Of a stretch of DNA of 64,000 nucleotides, positions 43,593 through 52,700 are shown piece by piece; positions within the stretch are counted from its first letter, which is position 1, and each line of letters starts with the position of its first letter. The DNA is taken from the NCBI RefSeq assembly GCF_025566885.1, contig NZ_JAOQJQ010000002.1, positions 310,001 through 374,000 of the forward strand, given 5' to 3'. The DNA is from Brotonthovivens ammoniilytica. GTDB taxonomy: Bacteria; Bacillota; Clostridia; Lachnospirales; Lachnospiraceae. Below the pieces are notes generated by a model. It worked only from the letters and a program-made list of their open reading frames with translations. It did not search any database and was not told where the DNA came from. The position numbers and the translations under genes were made by a program.

Positions 43593-44664
43593 TTACTTCC
43601 GTGGGATGGAAGCGGAACAGTACAGCTTTTACCGTGTCCCGAAGGTGCTGTTTACCGCAGAATGTTTTAAATCCCTTTCCTGTGAAGCGAAGGTTTTATA
43701 CGGTCTGATGTTAGACCGTATGAGCCTTAGCATTAAGAACCGCTGGTTTGATGAGGAAGACCGGGTATATATCATTTTTACCGTGGAAGAAATAGCGGAG
43801 CTTTTGAACTGTGGAACGCAGAAGGCAGTCAAGCTGATGAAAGAGTTGGACAGCGGACAGGGGATAGGATTGATTGAAAAGAAACGTCTGGGCCTGGGAA
43901 AACCGAATGTAATCTATGTGAAAAACTTTATGCTGAAAGAGAAACATTCCTTTGAGCAGGAGAAAAAAACACCGGAAAACCTTGAAAATACACAGAATAG
44001 TGAAAATCACAATTCAAGGATTGTGAAAACCACAATTCAGCAATTTCCAGAATCACAATTCAAGAATGGTGAAAATCACAATTCAGGAATTGTGAAAACC
44101 ACAAATCAAAAATTTCCAGAATCACAATTCAAGAATGGTGAAAATCATACTTCAAGAATAGTGAAAATCACAACTCAAGAAGTTCCAAAATCACAATCTA
44201 ATAATACTGATATTAACAAGACTGATTTTAGTGAGACTGATCTTATCCAATCGTATCTATCCCATTCTGCGGGTGAAGTGCGCCCTGCTGGCAGTGATAT
44301 GATGGAACGGATGGAAACCTACCGGGAAATTTTGCGGGTCAATGTGGATTATGAGGGCTTTGTAGAGAAAGGCGAAGGGGAGGATGTGGACGAGCTTATT
44401 GAGCTTATGGTGGAGATCCTGATGCTGCCGGATGACAGTATGGTGCGGATCGGCGGCATGGACAAGCCGGTGTCTGTGGTCAAGAGCCGGTTCCTGAAGC
44501 TGAACTGCTCCCACATCGAGTATGTCCTGTTCAGCCTGCACCGGAATACGTCCAAAGTGGCCAATATTAAGGCGTATCTTCTGACGACGCTTTATAATTC
44601 GTCTATGACGATGAACCATTACTACCAGGCGGAAGTGAACCATGACCTGTACGGAGGTGGCTAA
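43573..44664 (+). CDS. repA: RepA_N-type replication initiator
   Basis: The 363-residue protein has the RepA_N N-terminal domain (residues about 5-120: YSFYRVPKVLFTAECFKSLSCEAKVLYGLMLDRMSLS, then FTVEEIAELLNCG as winged helix), a repeat-bearing linker (about 143-212) and a C-terminal DUF6017-like domain (ending SSMTMNHYYQAEVNHDLYGGG). RepA_N proteins start theta replication of Gram-positive plasmids and have an origin inside their own gene. The linker here consists of three near-identical 23-residue units, so the origin may be there. It overlaps parB by 20 bases. Confidence 0.88.
   Translation: MQEIQFDYFRGMEAEQYSFYRVPKVLFTAECFKSLSCEAKVLYGLMLDRMSLSIKNRWFDEEDRVYIIFTVEEIAELLNCGTQKAVKLMKELDSGQGIGLIEKKRLGLGKPNVIYVKNFMLKEKHSFEQEKKTPENLENTQNSENHNSRIVKTTIQQFPESQFKNGENHNSGIVKTTNQKFPESQFKNGENHTSRIVKITTQEVPKSQSNNTDINKTDFSETDLIQSYLSHSAGEVRPAGSDMMERMETYREILRVNVDYEGFVEKGEGEDVDELIELMVEILMLPDDSMVRIGGMDKPVSVVKSRFLKLNCSHIEYVLFSLHRNTSKVANIKAYLLTTLYNSSMTMNHYYQAEVNHDLYGGG
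44002..44208 (+). repeat. Three 69-bp tandem repeats inside repA, possible origin
   Basis: Units at 44002-44070, 44071-44139 and 44140-44208 each encode ENHxSxIVKxTxQ-type 23-residue repeats. At the DNA level each unit contains dyads such as CACAATTC-AG-GAATTGTG. Repeats inside a RepA_N gene are the known place of the origin in this replicon family. Confidence 0.7.
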
Positions 44665-44665
44665 G

Positions 44666-45001
44666 ATGTATGAATTTGTAAAAAAGGTGATTGCCCCGGT
44701 GGGGGCGGCGGCAATTCTGGCGGCGCTGTTCTATCCCCTCTGTGTGGAGAATGGGCAGTGCGACTACCTAAAGTTGTGGATATTTATGGGAATCCCCTTT
44801 GGCATCCACCGGATGTTCTTGTGGATCATCCCGAAAGGCTTTGATATTGGTGGCACGGTGGGGATGTTTGTATTCAACCTGCTGGTCGGCGGCGTGATCG
44901 GAGGGTTCGTCCTGGCTTGGCGTCTTTTGATGGCGGTCTGTTATCTGGTGAAAACGGTGATTGCCGAGATTTCAAGAATTGTAAGGGCAAAAGCCATGTG
45001 A
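44666..45001 (+). CDS. ICE membrane protein (DUF6050-like)
   Basis: The 111-residue protein has three or four hydrophobic segments (VIAPVGAAAILAALFYPL; LWIFMGIPFGIHRMFLWIIP; VGMFVFNLLVGGVIGGFVLAWRLL). I associate it with DUF6050 of Firmicutes ICEs, from memory. The ATG at 44666 follows GGAGGTGGCTAAG, and it overlaps nothing; repA ends two bases before. Function unknown. Confidence 0.6.
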   Translation: MYEFVKKVIAPVGAAAILAALFYPLCVENGQCDYLKLWIFMGIPFGIHRMFLWIIPKGFDIGGTVGMFVFNLLVGGVIGGFVLAWRLLMAVCYLVKTVIAEISRIVRAKAM

Positions 45002-45094
45002 AATTTTTACGGAAGAAGAACAAGTGAATGAGAGAGTTACGAAAGCAGCTAAGTCCATGTACCTGGCTGCTTTTTTCTGCCTTTATGGCTGGGA

Positions 45095-45119
45095 ACTTTG
45101 CGACACGGTGTCGCAAAGT
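45095..45119. repeat. ICE palindrome copy A
   Basis: ACTTTGCGACAC, one G, then the exact complement: a perfect 12-bp dyad. It lies 27 bp before the XRE regulator start and is one of five related sites in this element. Confidence 0.75.
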
Positions 45120-45145
45120 GAAAATCTATCATGGAAGGAGGGACT

Positions 45146-45526
45146 GTGTTGGGGAACCGTGCGGGATCGCAGAGGCTGATCCAGTTGGGGGAACGCATAC
45201 GGCAAAAGAGGAAAGACAGCCATTTATCCCAGGAAACCTTTGCAGAGAAAGCCGGTATCAGTGTCAACACAGTGAGCCGGATCGAGGGAGGACAGGCGGC
45301 GATGTCCGTGGAGATTTTCGCAAAGCTAGTGGAAGTCCTGGACACGGATGCCAATGAACTGTTGGGAAGAAAGCCTATGGGAAACAGGGAAGATGATCCG
45401 GCAGCAAAAACAATCGCCCGTATCCGGCGGCTGAAACCAAAAGAACAGAGGATTGTGCTTAAGACCATGAAAACCCTGATGGATGGGATGGAGGGAAAGG
45501 ACGGATGGGAAATTCCACAGATATGA
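45146..45526 (+). CDS. XRE-family transcriptional regulator
   Basis: The 126-residue protein has an N-terminal Cro/CI helix-turn-helix (residues about 12-66: LGERIRQKRKDSHLSQETFAEKAGISVNTVSRIEGGQAAMS) and a short charged tail. The start is set at GTG 45146 behind AAGGAGGG; TTG at 45149 or ATG at 45131 are alternatives. Palindrome copy A lies just upstream and could be its operator. It probably controls ICE maintenance or transfer genes. Confidence 0.8.
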   Translation: MLGNRAGSQRLIQLGERIRQKRKDSHLSQETFAEKAGISVNTVSRIEGGQAAMSVEIFAKLVEVLDTDANELLGRKPMGNREDDPAAKTIARIRRLKPKEQRIVLKTMKTLMDGMEGKDGWEIPQI

Positions 45527-45629
45527 GGGGAACCGGCTATATTTTCCCCATATCTGCCAAGGGAATTTTGCTGCACGGCTGATACACTGGAAACACAGAC
45601 ACAGGAAATGTGGAGGGAGGGAAGGAACA

Positions 45630-45791
45630 ATGACTAGGGAAGAAAACCTGCTTTACCGGAGAAGCTGTCCCTATGATGCCATGGGGGACTATTCAATCCT
45701 GATGGAAGAAAACCAGGACAGGGCAAAAAATCCGGAAGAAAAGCGGAACCGGACGGAACCAGCAACAGATCCGCTCCGGCAGTATCGGTAA
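45630..45791 (+). CDS. Small ICE hypothetical protein
   Basis: The 53-residue polar protein (LLYRRSCPYDAMGDYSILMEE...) has a good GGAGGGAGGGAAGG ribosome binding site ten bases upstream of the ATG. I do not recognise it. It may be a small regulator in the cluster of regulators here. Confidence 0.5.
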   Translation: MTREENLLYRRSCPYDAMGDYSILMEENQDRAKNPEEKRNRTEPATDPLRQYR

Positions 45792-45946
45792 GCATATAAG
45801 CGCAGAGGTGATCTGGCGGCAGAAGGAGTTTCAGGCTCCCGTTAAAAAAAACGGGTGTGCCGGAAACCTTTTTTGCTGCCTTTTGCCTGGATTCCTGTGC
45901 GCTGCCATCTGGCCGCCCGTAGCCTGCGGGCGGAAAGGTGGCTGTT

Positions 45947-46594
45947 ATGGTGACATTGCAGGATTTAAAGTGGATCGTAAAACAACCGGGAAAAGAGGAA
46001 AAGGCTCCAACGGCAAGGTATTTGCTGGAGCATGGAAAACGTGTGGTAAGCATGGAAAATGGCAGGGATGTGCAGCTTCTGGTGTTTGCGGAAGGATGGG
46101 CGCTTTACCGGGTAGGAAAGTATACCACGGTTTTCCCCGTACATAGCTGCGGCGGTTATTGTTATAAAAGCCACGGGCGGCAGATTTTTGTGGACGCCGC
46201 TTTCTTTGAGGAACAGGAGTGGTATGTGCGCCTGATGTTAGAGGGAGAGGATCGTCTGATGAAAAACCGGGAATCAAGCCGGAAAGGCAAGGTCGTTTCT
46301 TACCATGCGGTTTCCGAGGAATGGTTTTTCCTGACTTCTCCGGTATTGCCGCCCCTGGAGCAGTTGATTGAAAAAGAGCAGATTTTGGAACTGATGGGAC
46401 TTTTGACAAAGCGGCAGAGGGATATTGTGATCCTGTATTTTTACTATGGGGAAACTCAGGGGGAGATTGCAAAGACCCTTGGCGTTTCCCAGCCTGCGGT
46501 TTCCCAGGCGCTTATGGCGGCGCTGCGGCGGATGCGGGAAGGTCAGGAAGAAATCTTCCCCGGAAAAGCTGGCTTCGGGAGGTGTGCCGTATGA
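45947..46594 (+). CDS. Sigma-region-4-like regulator, first copy
   Basis: The 215-residue protein has an N-terminal part without clear family match and a C-terminal sigma-70 region 4-type helix-turn-helix: LLTKRQRDIVILYFYYGETQGEIAKTLGVSQPAVSQALMAALRRMRE. The ATG at 45947 follows GGAAAGGTGG. Such ICE proteins resemble the Tn916 Orf7/Orf8-type sigma-like factors that promote element transcription. It overlaps the next gene in an ATGA junction. Confidence 0.7.
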   Translation: MVTLQDLKWIVKQPGKEEKAPTARYLLEHGKRVVSMENGRDVQLLVFAEGWALYRVGKYTTVFPVHSCGGYCYKSHGRQIFVDAAFFEEQEWYVRLMLEGEDRLMKNRESSRKGKVVSYHAVSEEWFFLTSPVLPPLEQLIEKEQILELMGLLTKRQRDIVILYFYYGETQGEIAKTLGVSQPAVSQALMAALRRMREGQEEIFPGKAGFGRCAV

Positions 46595-47037
46595 GAGGAA
46601 AACGCCCAAAGGAGCGGAAATGTTATGTGCTTCGTGCCGGGGATGGGACTGTGGTGGAAGTCACCAGGGAGGTCTATCTGGAATGGTATCAATCCCGCAG
46701 ACGGGAGCGCTACCAGAACGAGAGAAAACAGAAATATGGCGTGTCCAGCCTGGAAGCCCTGTCGGAGAAAGGGATTCTCCCGGATGGGAGGGCAGACGGC
46801 CCGGAAGAGATGGTGATCCGGGAATTGTGTGTGGAGAAACTGCGTTCCGTGATGGAAGAACTGGCGGAAGCAGACGCTTATCTTCTGTATCTCCTGTTTT
46901 TTGAGGAAGTGACGGTAAAGGAAGCGGCGCAGCTTTGCGGGTGCAGCCGGAAAACCATTGCCAACCGGAGAAAGCGGATTTTAAGGGAATTGAATGAAAA
47001 ACTGAAAGCGATGGGGATCATGGGAGGCTGCTTCTAA
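46591..47037 (+). CDS. Sigma-region-4-like regulator, second copy
   Basis: The 148-residue protein has a basic N-terminus (RGKRPKERKCYVLRAGDGTVVEVTREVYLEWYQSRRRERYQ) and a C-terminal helix-turn-helix of sigma region 4 type (EVTVKEAAQLCGCSRKTIANRRKRILRELN). GGGAGG precedes the ATG, which overlaps the upstream stop. The N-terminal motif with Tyr and Arg is common in ICE sigma-like proteins. A palindrome follows 24 bp after its stop. Confidence 0.7.
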   Translation: MRGKRPKERKCYVLRAGDGTVVEVTREVYLEWYQSRRRERYQNERKQKYGVSSLEALSEKGILPDGRADGPEEMVIRELCVEKLRSVMEELAEADAYLLYLLFFEEVTVKEAAQLCGCSRKTIANRRKRILRELNEKLKAMGIMGGCF

Positions 47038-47060
47038 AAGGTTCCTGCCAGAATACAGCA

Positions 47061-47095
47061 CAGCCACTTTACGACACGATGTCGCAAAGTGGCTG
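47061..47095. repeat. ICE palindrome copy B, with extended arms
   Basis: The core CACTTTACGACAC-G-ATGTCGCAAAGTG has two mismatches, and extra CAGC/GCTG outer pairs lengthen the arms to 17 bp. It separates the regulator operon from the KAP gene; no T run follows. Confidence 0.7.
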
Positions 47096-47192
47096 TTGCA
47101 TTATAGAAAGTTCTTTGGATAAAATGGGAATGTAATTCTTGGTAAAGAATGTTAGAATTATTTTATCCTAAGACATAAGGGGGAATAATGGC

Positions 47193-49193
47193 ATGGTAGA
47201 TAGAATGAAAAATAGGAAATTAACGGATGATGATATTGTTAAGGAAATAATCAATTATGTTGATGAAACTTTATATAATTATGCAGTAATGATTGATGGC
47301 GAATGGGGATGTGGTAAAACATATTTTATTCAAAAGAGACTCTATAAAGAATTAGAGAAACATGAAAATAAACACGGACAGTCCGATCATGATTATCAAC
47401 AAAGAAAAATTATCTATGTTTCTTTGTATGGAGTAAAATCCATAGAAGAAGTAACAAAGCAGTTGTTTATGGAAGCCCTTGTAGCAAAAGCAGGAAAAGG
47501 GAAAGGCATGATAAAAAAAGGAACTGAAGCAATTAGTTCAATGCTTCCGGTAATGTTTGACATTTTGAAAAATAAGGGAATAGAACTTGATGTTAATAAT
47601 ATAACTGAAGCAACGGAAAAATTGATTCCAATAAAAAATAGTATTTTAATTTTTGATGATTTAGAGCGATGTGATTGCCCGACAAATGAAATTTTAGGGT
47701 ACATTAATTCGTTTGTGGAACATGAAAATATGAAAGTTATTATTGTTGCAAATCAAAAAGAAATAGGTAAAGGGGTAAGTTCTGCAAATCAAGAGTTGAA
47801 ATATCTGGTGGCGGCTCATAATAATATCCTATTTGAAAAAAACCAAAAAAGTGAAGTGATAAATCAATATTCGAATTCGGAAAGGAAAAATGAAAATACA
47901 AGTCCTGTGGACATAGAGACAGTAAAAAATAGAGTTCAGAAACTATTCGTAGAGGATAATTTATATGACAAAGTAAAAGAAAAATTAATTGGAGTAACAA
48001 TCTATTACCAGCCAGATTTGCAGACTGTTTTTAAAAAACTTATTACTTCAGCAAAATTGGATGATAACCTTAAAAAATACTTATATGATGATATAGCTTT
48101 TTTTGAAGAATATATGATAAATGAAGCACACGCTAACATAAGAACATTCCAGTTCTTTTTATCGAAAATAAATCAGTTATATAAAAAACTCATACAGTTA
48201 GAAGATAAGGGACGAGAGGCTTTCTTAAAATATATAGTTAAATATTCATTTAAAATAAGTGTTTCCTTCAAAAATGGAGATTATAAATACGAGTGGAAAG
48301 GCACAGAAGAATATGCCTTTAAAAGTATAGGAAGTATTGACATTTTGGGGAATCAATTATCGTTTCGATTTGTAGATGATTTTATTATTAAGAGTATATT
48401 AGAAGATGGACGCATAAAAGATATGTTTGAATTATTTGCAAACGAATATCTTAGAAAAAGTAGTCCAGAGAAAGAAGCATTTGCTGAACTAGATTCCCAC
48501 TGGTATGAGCTAACAGATATAGTAATTGAGAAAAAAATAGATATAATTTTAAAAGGATTGGAAAATGATGCATATGATGTTAAGGACTATCCTCGAATCA
48601 TTAATCGTTTCCTTGAATTGCAAGAGCATGGTTTCCCAGAGGATAATACAATAAAAATGATTGAAAATATGAAAATTAGCTTATCTAAGCTGTCTCGCTA
48701 TATAGAAATTGATAATGGTTATGGAGTAATGTATGAGGGGGACAGAAGAAATAAATATCAGAGGATAGTAACAGATTTACAGAATGATATTGATCAAAAG
48801 TTTCAAAATAATTATTCAAATACATTAGATTCATACCTAACTATGAAAGAAGGATGGGGAGAAAAAATAGAAAACTATGTTTTTCATAACAAAAATGAAA
48901 TTTGTTCATCTAGAGGTTTCCTCAGAGAATTAGATTTTGATATGTTATGTGAGCGAATTAAAGCAGCTACGTCAAAAGATTTGCAGGCATTTAGAAGTTG
49001 TATTATAAATTTATATACAAGAGGTATTTTAGGGGAGGCTTTAGAGGAAGAACGTATGCTATTACCTAAATTGAGACAATGTATAGAGAATATAAATACA
49101 GAAGGATTTGATAGAATCAAGAAAATGCAAATTAGTTTTTTGGTTAAAAACTTGAAAGATGGAGAAAAAGTATATTTTGCAAAACAAAGCTAA
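47193..49193 (+). CDS. KAP-family P-loop NTPase, possible defence protein
   Basis: The 666-residue cytoplasmic protein has Walker A GEWGCGKTYFIQ (residues about 35-46) and Walker B SILIFDDLERCDCPTNEILGY (near 148-168), the KAP-type STAND-like NTPase pattern. No clear membrane segments are seen, unlike many KAP proteins. The rest (about 250-666) is helical and has no motif I recognise. The gene is markedly more AT-rich than the ICE around it (many ATA, AAA and TTA codons), has its own upstream gap and a terminator, and looks like recently acquired cargo. KAP NTPases include PifA, which blocks phage T7. The defence role is inference. Confidence 0.75.
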   Translation: MVDRMKNRKLTDDDIVKEIINYVDETLYNYAVMIDGEWGCGKTYFIQKRLYKELEKHENKHGQSDHDYQQRKIIYVSLYGVKSIEEVTKQLFMEALVAKAGKGKGMIKKGTEAISSMLPVMFDILKNKGIELDVNNITEATEKLIPIKNSILIFDDLERCDCPTNEILGYINSFVEHENMKVIIVANQKEIGKGVSSANQELKYLVAAHNNILFEKNQKSEVINQYSNSERKNENTSPVDIETVKNRVQKLFVEDNLYDKVKEKLIGVTIYYQPDLQTVFKKLITSAKLDDNLKKYLYDDIAFFEEYMINEAHANIRTFQFFLSKINQLYKKLIQLEDKGREAFLKYIVKYSFKISVSFKNGDYKYEWKGTEEYAFKSIGSIDILGNQLSFRFVDDFIIKSILEDGRIKDMFELFANEYLRKSSPEKEAFAELDSHWYELTDIVIEKKIDIILKGLENDAYDVKDYPRIINRFLELQEHGFPEDNTIKMIENMKISLSKLSRYIEIDNGYGVMYEGDRRNKYQRIVTDLQNDIDQKFQNNYSNTLDSYLTMKEGWGEKIENYVFHNKNEICSSRGFLRELDFDMLCERIKAATSKDLQAFRSCIINLYTRGILGEALEEERMLLPKLRQCIENINTEGFDRIKKMQISFLVKNLKDGEKVYFAKQS

Positions 49194-49231
49194 ATTCCTC
49201 AACTTGAGGATATAATGAATTATGCTATATA

Positions 49232-49262
49232 GGCTCATGCGATTCAGCGTGGGTCTTTTTTT
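49232..49262 (+). terminator. Terminator after the KAP gene
   Basis: GGCTCATGCG (49232-49241) pairs, with G-U wobbles, with CGTGGGTC (49248-49255), followed by seven T residues. Confidence 0.6.
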
Positions 49263-49703
49263 ATGATTAATTTCTCAAATTTTAAATTTAAACCTATATT
49301 TTCCCCTCTGAAACCTCCTATTGGTGAGAGGGCGAAGTTCTAAGACACATTCTTTTATTTTCCCCTTTCGCTGAACCTTGAAAATTTCATTGCCTGTCCA
49401 GAATGATACCCGGTATTTGAGTGTGCATATCTGCGTGCCTTGCCGGAGAGAACGCTGCGGAAAGTGAACCGGAGCAGGAACGGGTCTGGAGAGAGAACAG
49501 GCGTAACGCTCAGAAATAAGTTTTCAGCCTGCCAGGTGCAGGCTGGATAACAGCAGATACCATGCGGGGAAGTCTTTTTTAGGCTTCTCCGTATTCATGT
49601 GCTGTTATCAGCGCAATTCCGGGAAAGGGGGGCAGGGAGCCATGAACAGATAAAACATATGGAACTGTATAGACAATGCAACGAAGAAAGAGAGGTTTAA
49701 TTA
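49263..49703 (+). promoter_or_regulatory. Long structured leader upstream of the giant adhesin gene
   Basis: No gene was found in this 440-bp stretch. A stem CAGCCTGC/GCAGGCTG (49525-49545) is followed by a perfect 10-bp stem GATAACAGCA (49546-49555) with 49600-49609, which encloses a nine-pair stem (49566-49574 with 49582-49590) around a TTTTTT loop. An earlier CCCTC/GAGGG stem lies near 49304-49331. This nested arrangement suggests a cis-acting RNA. AAGAGAGG precedes the adhesin ATG. Confidence 0.5.
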
Positions 49704-52700
49704 ATGAAAGGGAAAGGAAAACGACTGCTTTCCGGGTTACTTTCGCTGCTGACGATCCTGACTTCCGTGATCCAGCCGGTTATCACTTATGCCGCAGAGC
49801 CGGAACCCTCAGGGTATGAAGCACAGTACCCGGCCTTGGAGACTGTAAGGGAGTTCCTGGACACAGAGGAAGTAGTAACTGCAGAAGATTACGAAGTGGA
49901 AACCGGGAGCAACTTTGATGTGAAATCGGATTTTTCCGGCTTAGAGATCAATGATGAAAAAGTCCGGGTAACATTCCATGAAGCGAAAAACGAAGCCGGG
50001 CAGGATTTTGACGGGAACCATGTGGACACTTACAGGGCAGTGTACTTTGTAGAGCCTTTAAGCGGCCATCCGTCTTACCATATCTGCAGGAACATTATCG
50101 TAAAAGAGCCGGCGGTGGAGAGCCAGCCAGAGAGTTATTCCGATGGCAGCGGAACCGGTGAGGAGAGTACAGAATCGGAAAGTGAGGACGAAGATGCAGA
50201 ACCACAGCCGCAGACAGAGACAGAGGCAGTGACAGGACTGCCGGAGGAGACAGAAATGCTGCCGGAGGAGGCTCTGGATGCGGCGTTAGAGGAAACAGAA
50301 GATCAAAAAACGGTAGATGAAGAAAGCGGCCTGACGCTTGGTGAAGTACTTCTTCAGGCAGAAGATCAGGGCATTGATATTCAGGAACTGGAAAAAGGCG
50401 AAAGCGTCAGCTTTACGGCACAGGCTCCCATGGCACGGGCAGCCAGAGCATCACAGTCTGTCACGATTACCCAGGGCAGTTATTACTATTATGCGGATTA
50501 CGGACTTGGCTCTTATGTGACCGCTCCGTTTACCGTGTCCTTTGGGAATGTAACAGCAACGGCGTATTGTATCCAGCCGTCAAAACCGGGGCCGGGGAGC
50601 GGCACTTACCAGATCACAAAGCTGGAAGGGAACAGGGAGCTGGCAAAAACAATCTATTATGGAACAGAGGCATCCGGATCGGCATACTTCTTTAACCATT
50701 ACCATACCGATTTCTCTGCAGGCAAGCGGTTTATCGTAACGCACCTGGCAGCTTCCTACGCCAATGGGAGCAGTGATGCCTTCTATGGAACCAACAGCAT
50801 CGGGGAAGCTCTGGCAAAAGAACTTTACAATTATGCCGTGGGACAGCCGGATATTCCCGATGTGGAGATGTCTTTTTCCAATGCCAATGTGACCGCCTAT
50901 GTAGACGGCGATCAACAGCGGACAGAGGAAATCACATTTCAGGCGGCCAGCCAGCAGACGATCACTCTGGATCTGCCGGATGGAGTAAAGCTCCATAATG
51001 TCAGCACCGGAATGACGAGTGCTGCAGGAGCAGCCGTGACAATCTCCGGCGGCACACGGTTCTATCTGACCGCACCGCTGACACAGACGAAAGACGTGTC
51101 CGGTTCCTGGTCGGCAAAGATGCAGGGAAGTATTACGAAAGATTACTCCGCCTATAAGATCACCACAGGAAGCGGGACACAGGATCTTGCCTTGGTGTTT
51201 GGCGAGGGTGTGGAGGATGAAAAGTATGTGAGCCTTTCCGTGAAATGGCTGGAGCTGGCGAAGGTGGAAGTCATTAAGGTGGATTCCAATCACTCGGACG
51301 CAAAGCTGGCCGGGGCTGTATTTGGCATTTACAGTGATAAAGACTGCACAAAGCTGATCACGCAGATGCCGGCAACGGATCTGAACGGTTCCTCCGTTGC
51401 AGAGATCATCAAGACACAGGATACGGTCTATCTGAAGGAGATTACAGCGCCCACGGGATACCGTCTGAACACTTCTTCCTATAACGTAAATCTGGTGGCA
51501 AACCAGACGACTTCGGTGACAGTTCCGGATCAGGAACAGCTTGGGGAACTGACGGTCTACAAAGAAGGGGAAGTGCTGGCCGGAGCGGATGTAACAAAAG
51601 ATAGTGTTACCTTCCGCTACGAAAGCCACAGACAGGAAGGCGCTGTTTATAATGTCTATGCGGGAGCGGATATTGTAACGGCTTACGGTGCGAAAGTCTA
51701 CAGTAAAGGTGATCTGGTGAAAGCGAACTTGAACACAGATTCCAATGGGACTGCAGTGCTGAAAAATCTCCATCTTGGGACTTACACCATTAAAGAAGTG
51801 CAGGCCCCGGAGAATTTTTATAACGCCGGGGAGGAAAAGAACGTTACGCTTACTTATGCCGGACAGAACGTGGAAACCGTATTCAGCGAGAGTACCTTCC
51901 ATAATGACAGGCAGAAAGCGGAAGTTTCCGTGGTGAAAAAGGATAAGGACACCTTAAATCCCCTGGATGGCGGCGTGTTTGGCTTATATGCGGGAAGCGA
52001 TATTAAAAACGCTGATGGAAGTGTTGTGGTATCGAAGGGAACGCTGATTGAAAAAGCGGTGACTGGAGAGGATGGAAAAGCCGTATTTACGGCAGACCTG
52101 CCGATCGGATTTTCCTATGATGTGAAAGAAATCCAGGCACCGGAAGGGTATGTGAGGAATCAGGCAGATGTATATTCCTTTACTTTCTATTATACCAATG
52201 ACAGCGAAGCGAAGGTGACATTTACCCATACCTTTGTCAATGAGCGTGTGAACGCTGCGATCCGCCTGCAGAAAAAAGACGCAGAGACAAACCAGGCAAT
52301 CCCCCAGGGAGACGCCACACTGGAAAATGCGGTGTATGGCCTGTATGCCCGTGAGGATATTGTCCATCCGGACGGGGCAACCGGCGTGATCTATAAAGCC
52401 GGTGACAGGGTGGCAACGCTGACCACGGATGAGAACGGGGAAGCGTCTGTAGAAAACCTTTATCTTGGGGAGTATTTTATCAAAGAGATCACGCCTCCGG
52501 TCGGGTATCTGGCGGATGAGAGTGAACATGACCTGGTGTGCAGTTATGAAGGAGATCTGACCGCAACGGTGGAGCGGGAGTGCATTTCACTGGAACAGGT
52601 AAAGAAGCAGCCCTTTGAGATCATCAAAGCGGCCAATAACGGGGAGACGGACGCTGATCTGCTTTCCGGCGCCGGATTTACGGCTTATCTGCAGTCAGAC

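Noticed and set aside
44002..44208. Repeat array as CRISPR
   Set aside because: Units are directly adjacent without spacers and lie in a coding frame with conserved peptide repeats.
50580..51902. Long antisense frame of 440 codons within the adhesin gene
   Set aside because: It reflects codon composition of the repeat protein; no ribosome binding site or recognisable domain.
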